NCBI GenBank assembly: GCA_031273845.1
Contig: JAISRC010000126.1
Coordinates: 1-37,028 of the forward strand
Length of the DNA stretch: 37,028 bases
DNA from: Desulfovibrio sp.
Lineage (GTDB): Bacteria; Desulfobacterota; Desulfovibrionia; Desulfovibrionales; Desulfovibrionaceae
Direction: 5' to 3'
The translations under genes and the position numbers were made by a program. The notes beneath the pieces were generated by a model. The model had not been told where the DNA came from, did no database searches, and worked only from the letters and a program-made list of their open reading frames with translations. The stretch's first letter is position 1. Each line of letters starts with the position of its first letter. Of the stretch, positions 7,031-16,045 are shown piece after piece.

Positions 7031-8752
7031 ATGTCGACAACTTTTCTCGCTTTAGTCGCCTTGATTCCTATTCTGGTTGCCCTTGTCCTCATGGTCGGTC
7101 TGCGCATGGGCGCCATGAAAGCCATGCCCATAGCCTGGCTGGCCTGCGTGGCAGGGGCTGTGCTCGTATGGAAACTTCCCGTCCACTATGTAATGGCCCT
7201 GAGCCTGCAGGGAGTAAGCAGCGCCGTGGGTGTGCTGATCATTGTTTTCGGCGCGTTGCTGATTCTGCATACCCTGCAGGCTTCCGGAGGTATGGAAACC
7301 ATACAGTACGGCATGCAGGGCGTCAGCAAAGACATGCGCATTCAGGCCATCATCGTCGGCTACATGTTTGCGGCCTTCATTGAAGGCGCGGCCGGCTTCG
7401 GCACCCCCGCCGCTCTGGCCGCACCTCTGTTGCTGGCTCTGGGTTTCCCGCCCTTGGCATCGGCCGTCCTGTGTCTGTGCTTCAACTCTTTCCCGGTCAC
7501 CTTCGGCGCGGTGGGCACTCCGATCATCGTCGGTTTCGGCGCATCCATCAAGGGCGTGGTTGAAGCCGCGGTTGCCGCCGGACAATTCCAGTCCGTGGAC
7601 CAGTTCTACAAGGTTATCGGCGAGACCGTAGTGACCATGCACGGTCCCATGGCCTTTATTCTGCCTATTTTCATGCTGGGCTTCATCACCCGCTTCTTCG
7701 GCCCGAACAGAAGCTGGTCCGACGGCTTTGCCGCCTGGAAGTTCTGTGTTTTCGCCGCCGTGGCCTTTGTGGTTCCCTATGTCTTTCTGGCCTGGGTGGT
7801 GGGTCCGGAAACGCCCTCTCTCGTAGGCGGTCTGCTCGGCCTCGGCATCATCATCGCCGGCGCCAGGAAGGGCTTCTGTGTTCCCGATGACATCTGGACC
7901 TTCGGCGAGCAATCCAAGTGGGAAAAGGAATGGACCGGCGACATATCCGTTTCCACCTCCACGGAATTCAAGGCTCACATGAGCCAGTTCACGGCATGGC
8001 TGCCCTACATACTGATAGGCGCCATTCTGGTGATCACCCGCATTGACGTGCTGCCCCTCAAGGCATGGCTGAACAACAACGGCGTGGTCAATTTCAAGGC
8101 CATCCTGGGTTACGCGAACGTCAACGACAGCCTGAAACTCCTCTATCTGCCGGGAACCGTACCCTTTATGCTGGTGGCCTTGCTCGTCATTCCCCTGCAC
8201 AAAATGCCCGTTGAGAAAGCCTTCAAAGCCTGGACCACGACCGCGGTCAAAATGAAGGCAGCCACCATATCCCTGTGCGCCTCCGTAGCCCTGGTGAAGA
8301 TCTTTCAGGGCTCCGGGGTGAACCCGGATCTCGCGGCCGCCGTGGCGGCAGGTTCGGCCAAGTATCTGCCTTCCATGCCTCTGGCCATGGCGACTGAAAT
8401 ATCGGATATCATCGGAGGAGCCTGGCCCATGTTCGCCTCCTATGTGGGCGGTCTCGGCGCCTTCATCACCGGCTCCAACACGGTTTCCGACATGCTCTTC
8501 GGCATGTTCCAATGGGATATAGCCGGCCAGCTCAACCTGTCCAGGGTTGTCATCATCGCCGCGCAGGCTGCGGGCGGCGCCATGGGCAACATGATCTGCA
8601 TCCACAACATCGTGGCCGTCTGCACGGTGGTCGGCCTGCTGAACCGCGAGGGAGACATCCTGAAGAAGACCTTCTGGCCCTTCCTGCTCTATGGCGTTGT
8701 TGTGGGCATTGTAGCCTTCATACTCCTCAGCACGGGCTTCTCGGCGTTCTGA
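7031..8752 (+). CDS. lldP: L-lactate permease
   Basis: This 573-residue inner-membrane protein belongs to the lactate permease (LctP/LldP) family and imports lactate, probably with protons. A dozen or more hydrophobic segments span it. Family signatures are clear: [20 protein letters not shown] near residue 120 and [14 protein letters not shown] near 150, plus [13 protein letters not shown] in the C-terminal half. ATG 7031 is preferred, with GAGGTG three bases upstream; GTG 7025 in the same frame is possible. It is preceded by a duplicated promoter-like block and followed by a hairpin, so it is likely a single-gene unit. Lactate is a main electron donor for Desulfovibrionaceae, and ackA in this window serves the same route downstream. 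Confidence 0.95.
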   Translation: MSTTFLALVALIPILVALVLMVGLRMGAMKAMPIAWLACVAGAVLVWKLPVHYVMALSLQGVSSAVGVLIIVFGALLILHTLQASGGMETIQYGMQGVSKDMRIQAIIVGYMFAAFIEGAAGFGTPAALAAPLLLALGFPPLASAVLCLCFNSFPVTFGAVGTPIIVGFGASIKGVVEAAVAAGQFQSVDQFYKVIGETVVTMHGPMAFILPIFMLGFITRFFGPNRSWSDGFAAWKFCVFAAVAFVVPYVFLAWVVGPETPSLVGGLLGLGIIIAGARKGFCVPDDIWTFGEQSKWEKEWTGDISVSTSTEFKAHMSQFTAWLPYILIGAILVITRIDVLPLKAWLNNNGVVNFKAILGYANVNDSLKLLYLPGTVPFMLVALLVIPLHKMPVEKAFKAWTTTAVKMKAATISLCASVALVKIFQGSGVNPDLAAAVAAGSAKYLPSMPLAMATEISDIIGGAWPMFASYVGGLGAFITGSNTVSDMLFGMFQWDIAGQLNLSRVVIIAAQAAGGAMGNMICIHNIVAVCTVVGLLNREGDILKKTFWPFLLYGVVVGIVAFILLSTGFSAF

Positions 8753-8777
8753 CGGCCCGATTCGCCTCCGTTTCCGC

Positions 8778-8807
8778 GACGCCGCTCCGCCTGTGCGGGG
8801 CGGCGTC
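8778..8807 (+). terminator. Hairpin downstream of lldP
   Basis: A 13-base stem (GACGCCGCTCCGC, loop CTGT, GCGGGGCGGCGTC) with one T-G position begins 26 bases after the permease stop codon. No T-tract follows, so termination may be Rho-assisted. Confidence 0.5.
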
Positions 8808-8841
8808 ACTGCGTTGTACGCCGTACGCCGCTATGGTCTTT

Positions 8842-8880
8842 GCGGCTTTTGCCCGCCGTAAGCAACTATCTCAAGCGTAA
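8842..8880. repeat. Two-hairpin intergenic repeat, partial copy C
   Basis: The stretch reads GCGGCTTTTGCCCGCCGTAA, then CAACTATCTCAAGCGTAA, matching the middle of copies A and B (GCCCGCCGTAAGCGACAAT, TCAAGCGTAA). The second hairpin is missing. It lies between the convergent 3' ends of lldP and the SurA-like gene. Confidence 0.6.
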
Positions 8881-8891
8881 GCAGCCGGCGA

Positions 8892-9896
8892 TTACGGTGC
8901 CTTCGCAGCCGGACCGGCGTAACTCGCCTCCTTGAGGGCAGGCGTAATGCGCACCTTGATCGCTTTCAGCCGTTTTTGCAACCATTCCGCATAAATAGAA
9001 CGCATTTTCTCTTCGGACAAAGCATGTTCCACGCGTTGCGATATTTCCGCAGGGTCCAGCACTGAGGCGGGCGTTTTCTTCAGCAACACCAGCGCGGTAT
9101 ATTCCTGCCCGCTCTTCACCACCTTCGAGGCCTGGCCCGGTGCAAGCGGCGCAAGGACGGCGGCGAGTTCTTCGGGTACCAGATCAATGCTCATGTTGAT
9201 GTCCTGAATGGTCACCAGATGTTTTTTCTGCGCTTCCGCCGCATCCACGCCGGATGTGAGTTCCGCGCGCGCATCCTCCACCGCCTTGACATCCCGCCCC
9301 AGAACACGCAGAAAATGCCACAGTTCCGGGACGACAAATTCTTCCGTATGCGCCAGATAATACTGCTGTACCTCGTCGGCGGTGATGGTGATCTCCGGGC
9401 GCAGGACCCTGGACAAAAACTGCTCAACGGTCAGGCGCCGGTACAGGGCCTTGCGCCAGTCGCCGATAACCAGACCGCCCCTGATGATCATGTCGTCGAA
9501 AGCGCCTTCCGGGTAGTCGGCGCGGATACGCCGCTCTTCTTCTTCCAGAGCGCCGGGCGCAAGGGCAAAACCGTTCTGTTCCATGTATCGGCATATGACC
9601 AGTTCCTCAATCATCCGGCTCAGCACATAACGGTACTGGGAATGCAGGGCGGCATCGTCCGGGTCCGGGACATGGGGCGAAAAACCGGTAAACAGGCTGA
9701 TTCTGGCCGCTTCCAGTTCCGCGAAGGAGATACTCTGTCCGTCCACTTCAGCCGCATCGCCGGGCATGGCGCAAAGAGCGCCCGGAAAGAACAATGCCGG
9801 GAAAAGACAAAGGAGCGCGGCAACGCAGGCGGACCGGAAGACCCGAAAAGCCGCCGCATATCCGCGCAGGATGTCAGAATGTTTTACCGCCGTCAT
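8892..9896 (-). CDS. SurA-like periplasmic peptidyl-prolyl isomerase/chaperone
   Basis: This 334-residue protein looks like a secreted foldase of the SurA/PpiC type that helps outer-membrane or periplasmic proteins fold. A basic N-terminus followed by a hydrophobic run (about residues 20-43, VAALLCLFPALFFPGALCA) is a signal peptide. A SurA N-terminal-like helical domain follows (about 46-170; the EVDGQSISFAELE start is typical). A parvulin-like region comes next (about 185-285, including VPELWHFLRVLG and LAPLAPGQASKVVKSGQEYTALVLLKK). Parvulin active-site residues are not obvious, so it may act only as a chaperone. Its ATG overlaps the end of mfd by 23 bases, pointing to translational coupling. 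Confidence 0.85.
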   Translation of the reverse strand: MTAVKHSDILRGYAAAFRVFRSACVAALLCLFPALFFPGALCAMPGDAAEVDGQSISFAELEAARISLFTGFSPHVPDPDDAALHSQYRYVLSRMIEELVICRYMEQNGFALAPGALEEEERRIRADYPEGAFDDMIIRGGLVIGDWRKALYRRLTVEQFLSRVLRPEITITADEVQQYYLAHTEEFVVPELWHFLRVLGRDVKAVEDARAELTSGVDAAEAQKKHLVTIQDINMSIDLVPEELAAVLAPLAPGQASKVVKSGQEYTALVLLKKTPASVLDPAEISQRVEHALSEEKMRSIYAEWLQKRLKAIKVRITPALKEASYAGPAAKAP

Positions 9897-12800
9897 CCCA
9901 GAGAGGGTACAGTATGCCCCACAGCTTGTCCAGAGCGTCCCTCACTTTCCCGCCTTCAAAAGGCAGTTCCAGAATGCCCGGCGGTTGAAGGCGGACATTA
10001 AGTCCTCTGCTCTGTGAATCCACGACAAAATCCACCAGACGGGCCGGGTCGGGACCGGAACCTTCGACAAAGGACAAACGCAGTTTGTCCGGGAAAATAT
10101 CCGCCTTGCTCACAAAATGTTTGCCCAGCCGGCGCTTGAAAGAGAGTACGGCGATGAAATTTTCCAGTTCCGTCGGAATGTGCCCGTAACGGTCGCCGAT
10201 TTCCGCCGCCGCATCGTTCAGGGCCGTATCGTCCTGCGCCGAGGAAAGCCGCTTGTAACAGCGCAGGCGCTCCTGTCCGTCCGGCATGTAATTTTCCGGT
10301 ATGAAGGCCGGTATACCCAGACTCAGTTCCGTTTCCACACTGCTTTGCACAGGCATGCCCCTGAGTTCCGCCACCGCCTGTTCCAGCATTTCCAGGAACA
10401 GATCCAGACCGACGCGGTTGATGTGCCCGCTTTGCGACTCCCCCAGAATATTGCCCGCTCCGCGCTGACGTAAATCTTCCATGGCCACCTGGAAACCCGC
10501 CCCGAGATAGTCCATTTCCAGGATGACGCGCATCCGTTTACGGGCGGATTCAGGCAGGTGTTCCGGGTCCGGGGTCACGAACACGGCAAAGGCCTGCCTG
10601 TCCGAACGCCCCACCCTGCCGCGCAGTTGATACAACTGCCCCAGACCGAAAAGCTGCGCCTGATCGACCACAAGAGTGTTGGCGCGGGGAAAATCCAGCC
10701 CGGACTCAATAATGGAAGTGCAGACCAGGATATCCAGATCCCCGCGCCAAAACTTGCGCATGTTTTCCTCAAGCACGCTCTCCTTCATCCGCCCGTGCGC
10801 CGTGCCCAGACGCGCCTTGGGCGCAAGGCTTCTCACATAGTCGGCAACGCTCTCCAGCCCCTCCACCCGGTTGTGCACCCAGAAAACCTGTCCCTGACGG
10901 TCCAGTTCGCGGCGGAGTATGGAGCGCAACAGGGCATCGTCGCGGTCGATCAGGGCCGTGGATACGGGCATGCGTTCCGGCGGCGGCGTTTCTATGACGG
11001 ACAGTTCCCGAATTCCCGACAGGGAAAGCTGCAAGGTGCGGGGAATGGGCGTGGCCGTCAGGGTCATGGCGTCCACATTCTTGCGCATTTCCTTGAGACG
11101 TTCCTTGTGGCGCACGCCGAAGCGCTGTTCTTCATCAAGGATGAGCAAGCCGAGCCTGGGTATGGATACATCCCGCGACAAAATGCGGTGCGTCCCTATC
11201 AGGATGTCGATGTGCCCACCGGCCGTCGCCTTCAGCACTGCTTCCTGTTTTTTGGGGGATACGAAGCGGGACAGCAGCCCGACATTGACCGGCAATCTTG
11301 CGAGCCGGCTGCGGAAGGTCCGGTAGTGTTGCTCGGCCAGGACCGTTGTGGGACACAACAGTGCTGTCTGCCTGCCGGCCAGGGCGGCCCGGACAGCCGC
11401 GCGCACGGCAACCTCGGTCTTGCCGAAGCCCACGTCTCCGCAAATCAGACGGTCCATGGGTTCCGGCCGTTCCATGTCACTCAGCACATCTTCTATGGCC
11501 CTGGCCTGATCCGGCGTTTCTTCAAAGCCGAAACCGGCCTCAAGTTCACGGTATATCTCGTCCGGCGGTCCGTAACGGAATCCCTTGAGCACCTTGCGCA
11601 GGGCGTACATTTCCACCAGATCGGAAGCGATTTGCTCCACGGCTTTACGCGCTTTCTCTTTGCCGGCCGCCCATTGCGCGCCGCCGAGCCGGTCCGGCGC
11701 AGTCCGCACGCCCTCAGCGGATTTGTAGCGTTGGACCAAGGAAAGCCGGTCCACAGGCAGATAGAGTTTGTCGTCCCCGGCATACTGCAAAAGCAGGTAA
11801 TCGTTTTCCGTCCCTCCCGACGCCATGCGGTGCAGGCCCCGAAAAACGCCCAGGCCATAGTCCCTGTGTACCAGGAGATCTCCCTCGTCCAAGGTATCGT
11901 GACGGTCCAGGCCGTGAAAGACCGCAGCGGGAATTTGCCGGGTGCGCTCGACACGCGGCTGGAGGACATCCTCGCCCAAGACCAGACAATGGTCCCAGTC
12001 CAGATACAAACCCTTGCGGAACGGGGAAATCAGGGCGAAAAGCCCGTGGGCCGCGGCGTCCGCGCGCAGATGCGGGCTTATGCCGTCCTGCGCCGCCAGC
12101 TTGAGGAAGCGCGCACGGGCGCGTTCGGAGGAAAAACTGAGCAAGAGGCGACCGCCGGGGCGGGATTGCAAAAATTCCGCCTCCCCGCTCACCCTTCCCT
12201 GCCCCGCTCCACCATCCTCTGCGCCGGGAATCCTGGTCCCCCTGCCGCCTGCCTTGCGTCCGACGCCGCCCCCCCCCGCCCCGGACCAATCTCTCATGAC
12301 CGCAAGCAGATGTTGCCAGGGCCTTTCGCGCGCGTCGCCGTGCGTAAAAATTTCCTGGTGGGAGGAAAAACCATGCTCGCGCATGGAAACGCTCCCCGGT
12401 GTTTCCGGAATGCCCACGCGCAGTTCGTTGAAACAGGCGCAACGCACGCTTGCGAAAAAAGCCGGAAGCTCGGAGGCCGGGCGAAGAACCTTTGCAACAG
12501 CCTTTTTCAGGCCCCGCAATTCGCCTTCCTGCTCCGGCATATCCAGCCCGGCGCGCTCGGCCGCTTCAAGGGCGGCGCGGAGATCTTCCGCGCCGGGCAG
12601 CAGATAGATTGCGTCCTTGGACAGCCAGTCTTCAAGGCGGGAACTTCTATTGTAAAACATGCCGGAAAACAGGCTGTTACCGCCCGCATCGGCCAAACGC
12701 CCGAGCGCGGTCGAATCCGAAGGGTCCAGCCTGCCCGCTTCCGTTTCCCGCCGCCAGAAGTCCTCGGCCTCGGCGCGAAGACGACGGCTTAAAATTACCG

Positions 12801-13485
12801 GGGAGGCCGGGAGCATCGTCATCTCTTCCACGTCGGCCACGGAACGCTGGGAAACGGGATCGAAATGCCGGAGGTCATCCAGCGTGTCGCCGAAAAACTC
12901 CAGGCGCAAGGGGCGGTAATAACCGGGGCAGAAGACGTCCAGGATATCGCCGCGCACGGCAATCTCTCCGGGCGCGTTGACCATGGGCACGCGCGTGTAA
13001 CCCCATTCCACGGCCTGTTCCAGCACCAGTTCCGGGGCCATATCCATGCCCTTGCGCAAAGGCAGCTCATGGATGTCGAAAATATCGACCGGCGGCAGAC
13101 GCAGGAGAAAATTGTCCGGGGAAAGCAGGACGCCGCGCCCGTCGCGCTTCTGTTTCAAGGCATAGAGGGCCGCCATGCGTTCAGCCCAATGGCTGTTCTC
13201 GCCCATCCGGACCGGGTATTGCGGCAGAACGACGAAAGGCTGCTGCCAGGCCGTGCGCAGAGGGGAAGGGTCGGAAGCCGATTGCTCAGGACTGAAGAGT
13301 GCGACCAGAGAGCGCAGTTCCATGAAGGATGCCGGATTCGCGGCACAGGCGACCACTCCCCGGCCCTGATCAAGCAGAGCGCAAGCCAGACGGGCCATGG
13401 TTCCCGGCCCCGAACGCACCACGCTGACCGAGCCGCTGCTTTCCTTTGTCAGACATTCGACAAGTGACTGCAAGGAAGACGACAA
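9874..13485 (-). CDS. mfd: Transcription-repair coupling factor Mfd
   Basis: This 1203-residue ATPase releases RNA polymerase stalled at DNA damage and recruits UvrA. The UvrB-like N-terminal region is followed by the RNA-polymerase-interacting domain (DEGDLLVHRDYGLGVFRGLHR), the helicase core with Walker A GDVGFGKT (about residue 685), the DEEQ box (about 782) and TATPIPRTL, then the TRCF C-terminal domain. It is slightly longer than the usual 1150 or so. A glycine-rich low-complexity stretch (about residues 395-440) is inserted before the polymerase-interacting domain and contains a run of nine G on the coding strand. The start is TTG at 13485 with GGGG upstream; no ATG fits better. The SurA-like gene overlaps its end. 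Confidence 0.96.
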   Translation of the reverse strand: MSSSLQSLVECLTKESSGSVSVVRSGPGTMARLACALLDQGRGVVACAANPASFMELRSLVALFSPEQSASDPSPLRTAWQQPFVVLPQYPVRMGENSHWAERMAALYALKQKRDGRGVLLSPDNFLLRLPPVDIFDIHELPLRKGMDMAPELVLEQAVEWGYTRVPMVNAPGEIAVRGDILDVFCPGYYRPLRLEFFGDTLDDLRHFDPVSQRSVADVEEMTMLPASPVILSRRLRAEAEDFWRRETEAGRLDPSDSTALGRLADAGGNSLFSGMFYNRSSRLEDWLSKDAIYLLPGAEDLRAALEAAERAGLDMPEQEGELRGLKKAVAKVLRPASELPAFFASVRCACFNELRVGIPETPGSVSMREHGFSSHQEIFTHGDARERPWQHLLAVMRDWSGAGGGGVGRKAGGRGTRIPGAEDGGAGQGRVSGEAEFLQSRPGGRLLLSFSSERARARFLKLAAQDGISPHLRADAAAHGLFALISPFRKGLYLDWDHCLVLGEDVLQPRVERTRQIPAAVFHGLDRHDTLDEGDLLVHRDYGLGVFRGLHRMASGGTENDYLLLQYAGDDKLYLPVDRLSLVQRYKSAEGVRTAPDRLGGAQWAAGKEKARKAVEQIASDLVEMYALRKVLKGFRYGPPDEIYRELEAGFGFEETPDQARAIEDVLSDMERPEPMDRLICGDVGFGKTEVAVRAAVRAALAGRQTALLCPTTVLAEQHYRTFRSRLARLPVNVGLLSRFVSPKKQEAVLKATAGGHIDILIGTHRILSRDVSIPRLGLLILDEEQRFGVRHKERLKEMRKNVDAMTLTATPIPRTLQLSLSGIRELSVIETPPPERMPVSTALIDRDDALLRSILRRELDRQGQVFWVHNRVEGLESVADYVRSLAPKARLGTAHGRMKESVLEENMRKFWRGDLDILVCTSIIESGLDFPRANTLVVDQAQLFGLGQLYQLRGRVGRSDRQAFAVFVTPDPEHLPESARKRMRVILEMDYLGAGFQVAMEDLRQRGAGNILGESQSGHINRVGLDLFLEMLEQAVAELRGMPVQSSVETELSLGIPAFIPENYMPDGQERLRCYKRLSSAQDDTALNDAAAEIGDRYGHIPTELENFIAVLSFKRRLGKHFVSKADIFPDKLRLSFVEGSGPDPARLVDFVVDSQSRGLNVRLQPPGILELPFEGGKVRDALDKLWGILYPLWDDGGKTF
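12269..12277. repeat. C9/G9 homopolymer inside mfd
   Basis: Nine consecutive C on the plus strand (G9 on the coding strand) encode part of a Gly-rich linker at about residue 404 of Mfd. A one-base slip would truncate the protein before its ATPase core. Confidence 0.9.
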
Positions 13486-13537
13486 ACAGAAACCCCGTAT
13501 GAAAGGTTGCTCGGCATGCGCCCGCAGTAAACAGGTC

Positions 13538-13562
13538 AGCCGCCGGCGCGAAGCCGGCGGCT
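13538..13562 (-). terminator. Hairpin between cheW and mfd
   Basis: A perfect 10-bp stem (AGCCGCCGGC, five-base loop, GCCGGCGGCT) lies 22 bases past the cheW stop codon. On the minus strand only a weak T-rich stretch (GACCTGTTT) follows, so read-through into mfd is possible. Confidence 0.55.
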
Positions 13563-13584
13563 GTTTCCGGACCGGGAAAAGGCG

Positions 13585-14058
13585 CTATAGTTGCGCCAGA
13601 GATTCTATCACTTCGCTCGACAGAAGTTTGTCGAGATCCAGCAGAATAAGGAGGCGATCCTGCAGTTTGCCCACGCCGCTGATGTATTCGGAATCAACAC
13701 CGGCCACAACGGGCGGCGGCGGCTCCACAGTGCCGGCGGGGATACGCAACACTTCGGACACCGAATCCACCACGAAGCCGACGATCATGTTGTTTATTTC
13801 GATGACGATAATCCGGGTATGCTTGTCGTGAACCTTGGAATCAAGGCCGAAACGCCTGCGCAGGTCAATAATGGGTATAACCTTGCCGCGCAGATTGATG
13901 ACCCCTTCCACAAAGGCTTCCGCCCTGGGAACCTTGGTTATCTCCATGGTGCGGATGATTTCCTGCACCTTTAGGATGTCCACGCCGAACTCTTCCTCGC
14001 CGATGCTGAAAGTAACGAGTTGCAGCAGTTCGTCATCCTGTCGTTTTGCTTCATCCAT
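13585..14058 (-). CDS. cheW: Chemotaxis coupling protein CheW
   Basis: This 157-residue cytoplasmic adaptor links methyl-accepting chemoreceptors to the CheA kinase. The CheW fold is clear: LVTFSIGEEEFGVDILKVQEI at residues 14-34, then the receptor- and kinase-binding segment VINLRGKVIPIIDLRRRFGL (about 53-72), VGFVVDSVSEVLRIP, and a final ILLDLDKLL strand. Length is typical. ATG 14058 is preceded by GAGGTGAG. No other che genes adjoin it, so it is an isolated coupling protein that probably works with receptors and kinase encoded elsewhere. It lies between ugd and mfd on the same strand. Confidence 0.96.
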   Translation of the reverse strand: MDEAKRQDDELLQLVTFSIGEEEFGVDILKVQEIIRTMEITKVPRAEAFVEGVINLRGKVIPIIDLRRRFGLDSKVHDKHTRIIVIEINNMIVGFVVDSVSEVLRIPAGTVEPPPPVVAGVDSEYISGVGKLQDRLLILLDLDKLLSSEVIESLAQL

Positions 14059-14155
14059 ATCTCACCTCATAAATCCATGAGTCAAAGGAACGAACGCGGG
14101 CATTGTCTTTGTCTGCCGCCCGTTTATTCCAGAGTACGCCATGCCGCGAGCTTTG

Positions 14156-15508
14156 TCACTGCTTATTTGCCTGCCCCGTACAGCCGCAACCTATGCTGAA
14201 ATGGACGAAGCCGTTGCGGGCCATGATTTTTTCCGAATAAAGATTGCGTCCGTCAAAAATAACCGGGGCTGAAAGCGCCGCTTTCACGCGGGTAAAGTCC
14301 GGTGTTCTGAAGCGGTTCCATTCCGTGGCTACCAGCAGGGCATCGGCCCCTTCCGTCGCCTCGTACTGGTCGTCCACCAGGGTGACGAGAGGGTTGTCCC
14401 TGAAGTGTTCGGCCGCCTTATGTCCGGCTGCCGGGTCATAGGCGCGTATGCGCATGCCGTTTTGCGCAAGCTCACGGATGATCATCAGGGCCGCGGACTC
14501 GCGCACATCGTCGGTATTGGCCTTGAAGGCCAGCCCCCACACGGCCAGGGTACGGCCGCGCACGCCGCCGTATCCGTCAAAATATTCCAGCACCTTAAGG
14601 GCCATGTATTTTTTCTGGCGCTTGTTCACCTCGTCCACAGCTTCAAGCAGTTCCGGCCTGACCCCGGCTTCGCGGGCGGTGTGGATGAGCGCCCGCACGT
14701 CCTTGGGAAAACAGGACCCCCCGTAACCCAGACCCGGATAGATGAAATGCGGGCCTATGCGCCGGTCGGCGCCGATGCCCGAACGCACGTCGTTGACGTC
14801 CGCCCCGACCTTTTCGCAGATCATGGCTATTTCGTTGATGAAAGATATCTTGGATGCCAGCAGGCAGTTGGCGGCATACTTGATCAGTTCGGCGCTGCGG
14901 ATGCCGGTCACGATCATTTTTTCTCTGGAGCGGGCAAAGGGGGCATACAGCTCACGCATGACCAGCTCGGATTCGGGGTTGTCCGTGCCCACGACAACGC
15001 GGTCCGGTTTCATGAAATCGTTGATCGCATCACCTTCTTTCAGGAATTCCGGATTGGAAACCACGTCGAAGGGAACGGCCGCGCCGCGCTTCTCCAGTTC
15101 GCGGGCAACGGCCGCGCGGACGGCATCGGCGGTGCCCACGGGCACTGTGGACTTGTCCGCCACGATCAGCGGCGTGCGCATGAGACGGCCTATGTCGGCG
15201 GCCGCCCGCATGATGTAACTCAAATCGCAGGAACCGTCCTCGCGGGCCGGGGTACCGACGCAGATAAAAACGACCTCCGCTCCGTCCAGTCCCTCGGCCG
15301 GATCTGAGGTGAAGGACAGGCGCCCGTCACGGAAATTGCGCTGCACAAGGACGTCAAGACCCGGTTCAAAAATATGTATCCTGCCCCGGCGCAATGAGGC
15401 GACTATCTGTTCGTTCAGGTCCACGCAACACACGTTGTTGCCCATTTCGGAAAAACAGGCGGCGCTTACCAGGCCGACGTAGCCCGTGCCGATAACGCAC
15501 AGCTTCAT
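14156..15508 (-). CDS. ugd: UDP-glucose 6-dehydrogenase
   Basis: This 450-residue cytoplasmic enzyme oxidises UDP-glucose to UDP-glucuronate in two NAD-dependent steps, supplying precursors for surface polysaccharides. The NAD-binding GTGYVGL is at residues 7-13. The segments CVGTP, ADKSTVPVGT and SNPEFLKEG follow as in the family, and the catalytic Cys266 sits in GYGGSCFPKD. The C-terminal UDP-binding domain is complete. The frame is open 18 codons further upstream, but ATG 15508 has GAGGTGAAT directly in front and starts at the canonical MKLCVIGTGYVG. The first 97 bases downstream lead to cheW on the same strand. GDP-mannose dehydrogenase is a less likely alternative. Confidence 0.93.
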   Translation of the reverse strand: MKLCVIGTGYVGLVSAACFSEMGNNVCCVDLNEQIVASLRRGRIHIFEPGLDVLVQRNFRDGRLSFTSDPAEGLDGAEVVFICVGTPAREDGSCDLSYIMRAAADIGRLMRTPLIVADKSTVPVGTADAVRAAVARELEKRGAAVPFDVVSNPEFLKEGDAINDFMKPDRVVVGTDNPESELVMRELYAPFARSREKMIVTGIRSAELIKYAANCLLASKISFINEIAMICEKVGADVNDVRSGIGADRRIGPHFIYPGLGYGGSCFPKDVRALIHTAREAGVRPELLEAVDEVNKRQKKYMALKVLEYFDGYGGVRGRTLAVWGLAFKANTDDVRESAALMIIRELAQNGMRIRAYDPAAGHKAAEHFRDNPLVTLVDDQYEATEGADALLVATEWNRFRTPDFTRVKAALSAPVIFDGRNLYSEKIMARNGFVHFSIGCGCTGQANKQ

Positions 15509-15923
15509 GCAATTCACCTCATTTTTCGGAAAAAACATCAACTGTAACAGCAAAAGATACATGCTTCCGGCGGCAAGTCAAGAAGAAATTCAGAACTTTG
15601 ATCCGTCGCCTATAGCGATTGCCGTTGCGGACGGCGAGTTGTTCGAGGTTTTCAAAAGGCCGGGAGTAATCGGTGTCATTTCAACGGCCCGAAATTCCGG
15701 CAGCCGGGGGTAAGGTCCCTTATTTCATTTAAGGGTGTTGACCCGCGAATGTTTTTGCAGCACGAAATCATTGAGGAACAATAAATTTCCGGCATTAAAA
15801 CATTCTTTGGTCAACATTTTTTGCGGTTTTCATCTTCCTCAGGCTGCGGACGGCCATGCGCGGCTGACTCCGGCAAGGGGGCGCGCGGCCTGCCGCGTCG
15901 ATTGCACTCTGTCGATTGTGCTG
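15509..15923. other. Divergent intergenic region, ugd/ackA
   Basis: No gene is recognised here. It separates the divergent ugd and ackA genes and should contain the ugd promoter, which I could not place. GTTGACC near 15737 and GGTCAAC near 15810 are inverted relative to each other, but they are about 70 bases apart and no operator is claimed. Confidence 0.4.
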
Positions 15924-15952
15924 TTGATTCAGTCTGCGGAATGTGGTATTAT
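15924..15952 (+). promoter_or_regulatory. Sigma-70-type promoter for ackA
   Basis: TTGATT (15924-15929) and TATTAT (15947-15952) are separated by exactly 17 bases and each match the consensus at four or five positions. The predicted start of transcription, near 15959, is at the first base of a tandem hairpin repeat in the leader, about 90 bases before the ackA start codon. Confidence 0.65.
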
Positions 15953-15958
15953 ATACAC

Positions 15959-16030
15959 CTTTCCGCCGTTGCCGGCGGAAAGAGAAACATCCGGCTTTCC
16001 GCCGCTGCCGGCGGAAAGAGAAACATCCGG
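15959..16030 (+). repeat. Tandem 36-bp hairpin repeat in the ackA leader
   Basis: Two adjacent 36-base units (15959-15994 and 15995-16030) differ at one base. Each contains the stem TTTCCGCCG/CGGCGGAAA with a four-base loop and ends AGAGAAACATCCGG. The second unit ends 15 bases before the ackA start codon, leaving only CAAAAAGGTGCGTAT with the ribosome binding site outside the hairpins. Confidence 0.85.
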
Positions 16031-16045
16031 CAAAAAGGTGCGTAT

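Noticed and set aside
7052-8809. Minus-strand open frame of 585 codons opposite the lactate permease
   Set aside because: The permease on the plus strand is unmistakable. The antisense translation is low-complexity His/Gly/Asp without any family motif.
10558-12792. Plus-strand open frame of 744 codons inside mfd
   Set aside because: It lies wholly opposite mfd and shows no domain or start signals; codon bias of mfd keeps the opposite strand open.
15959-16030. Two direct repeats considered as a minimal CRISPR
   Set aside because: The 36-base units are adjacent with no spacer, each is a hairpin, and no cas gene is present.
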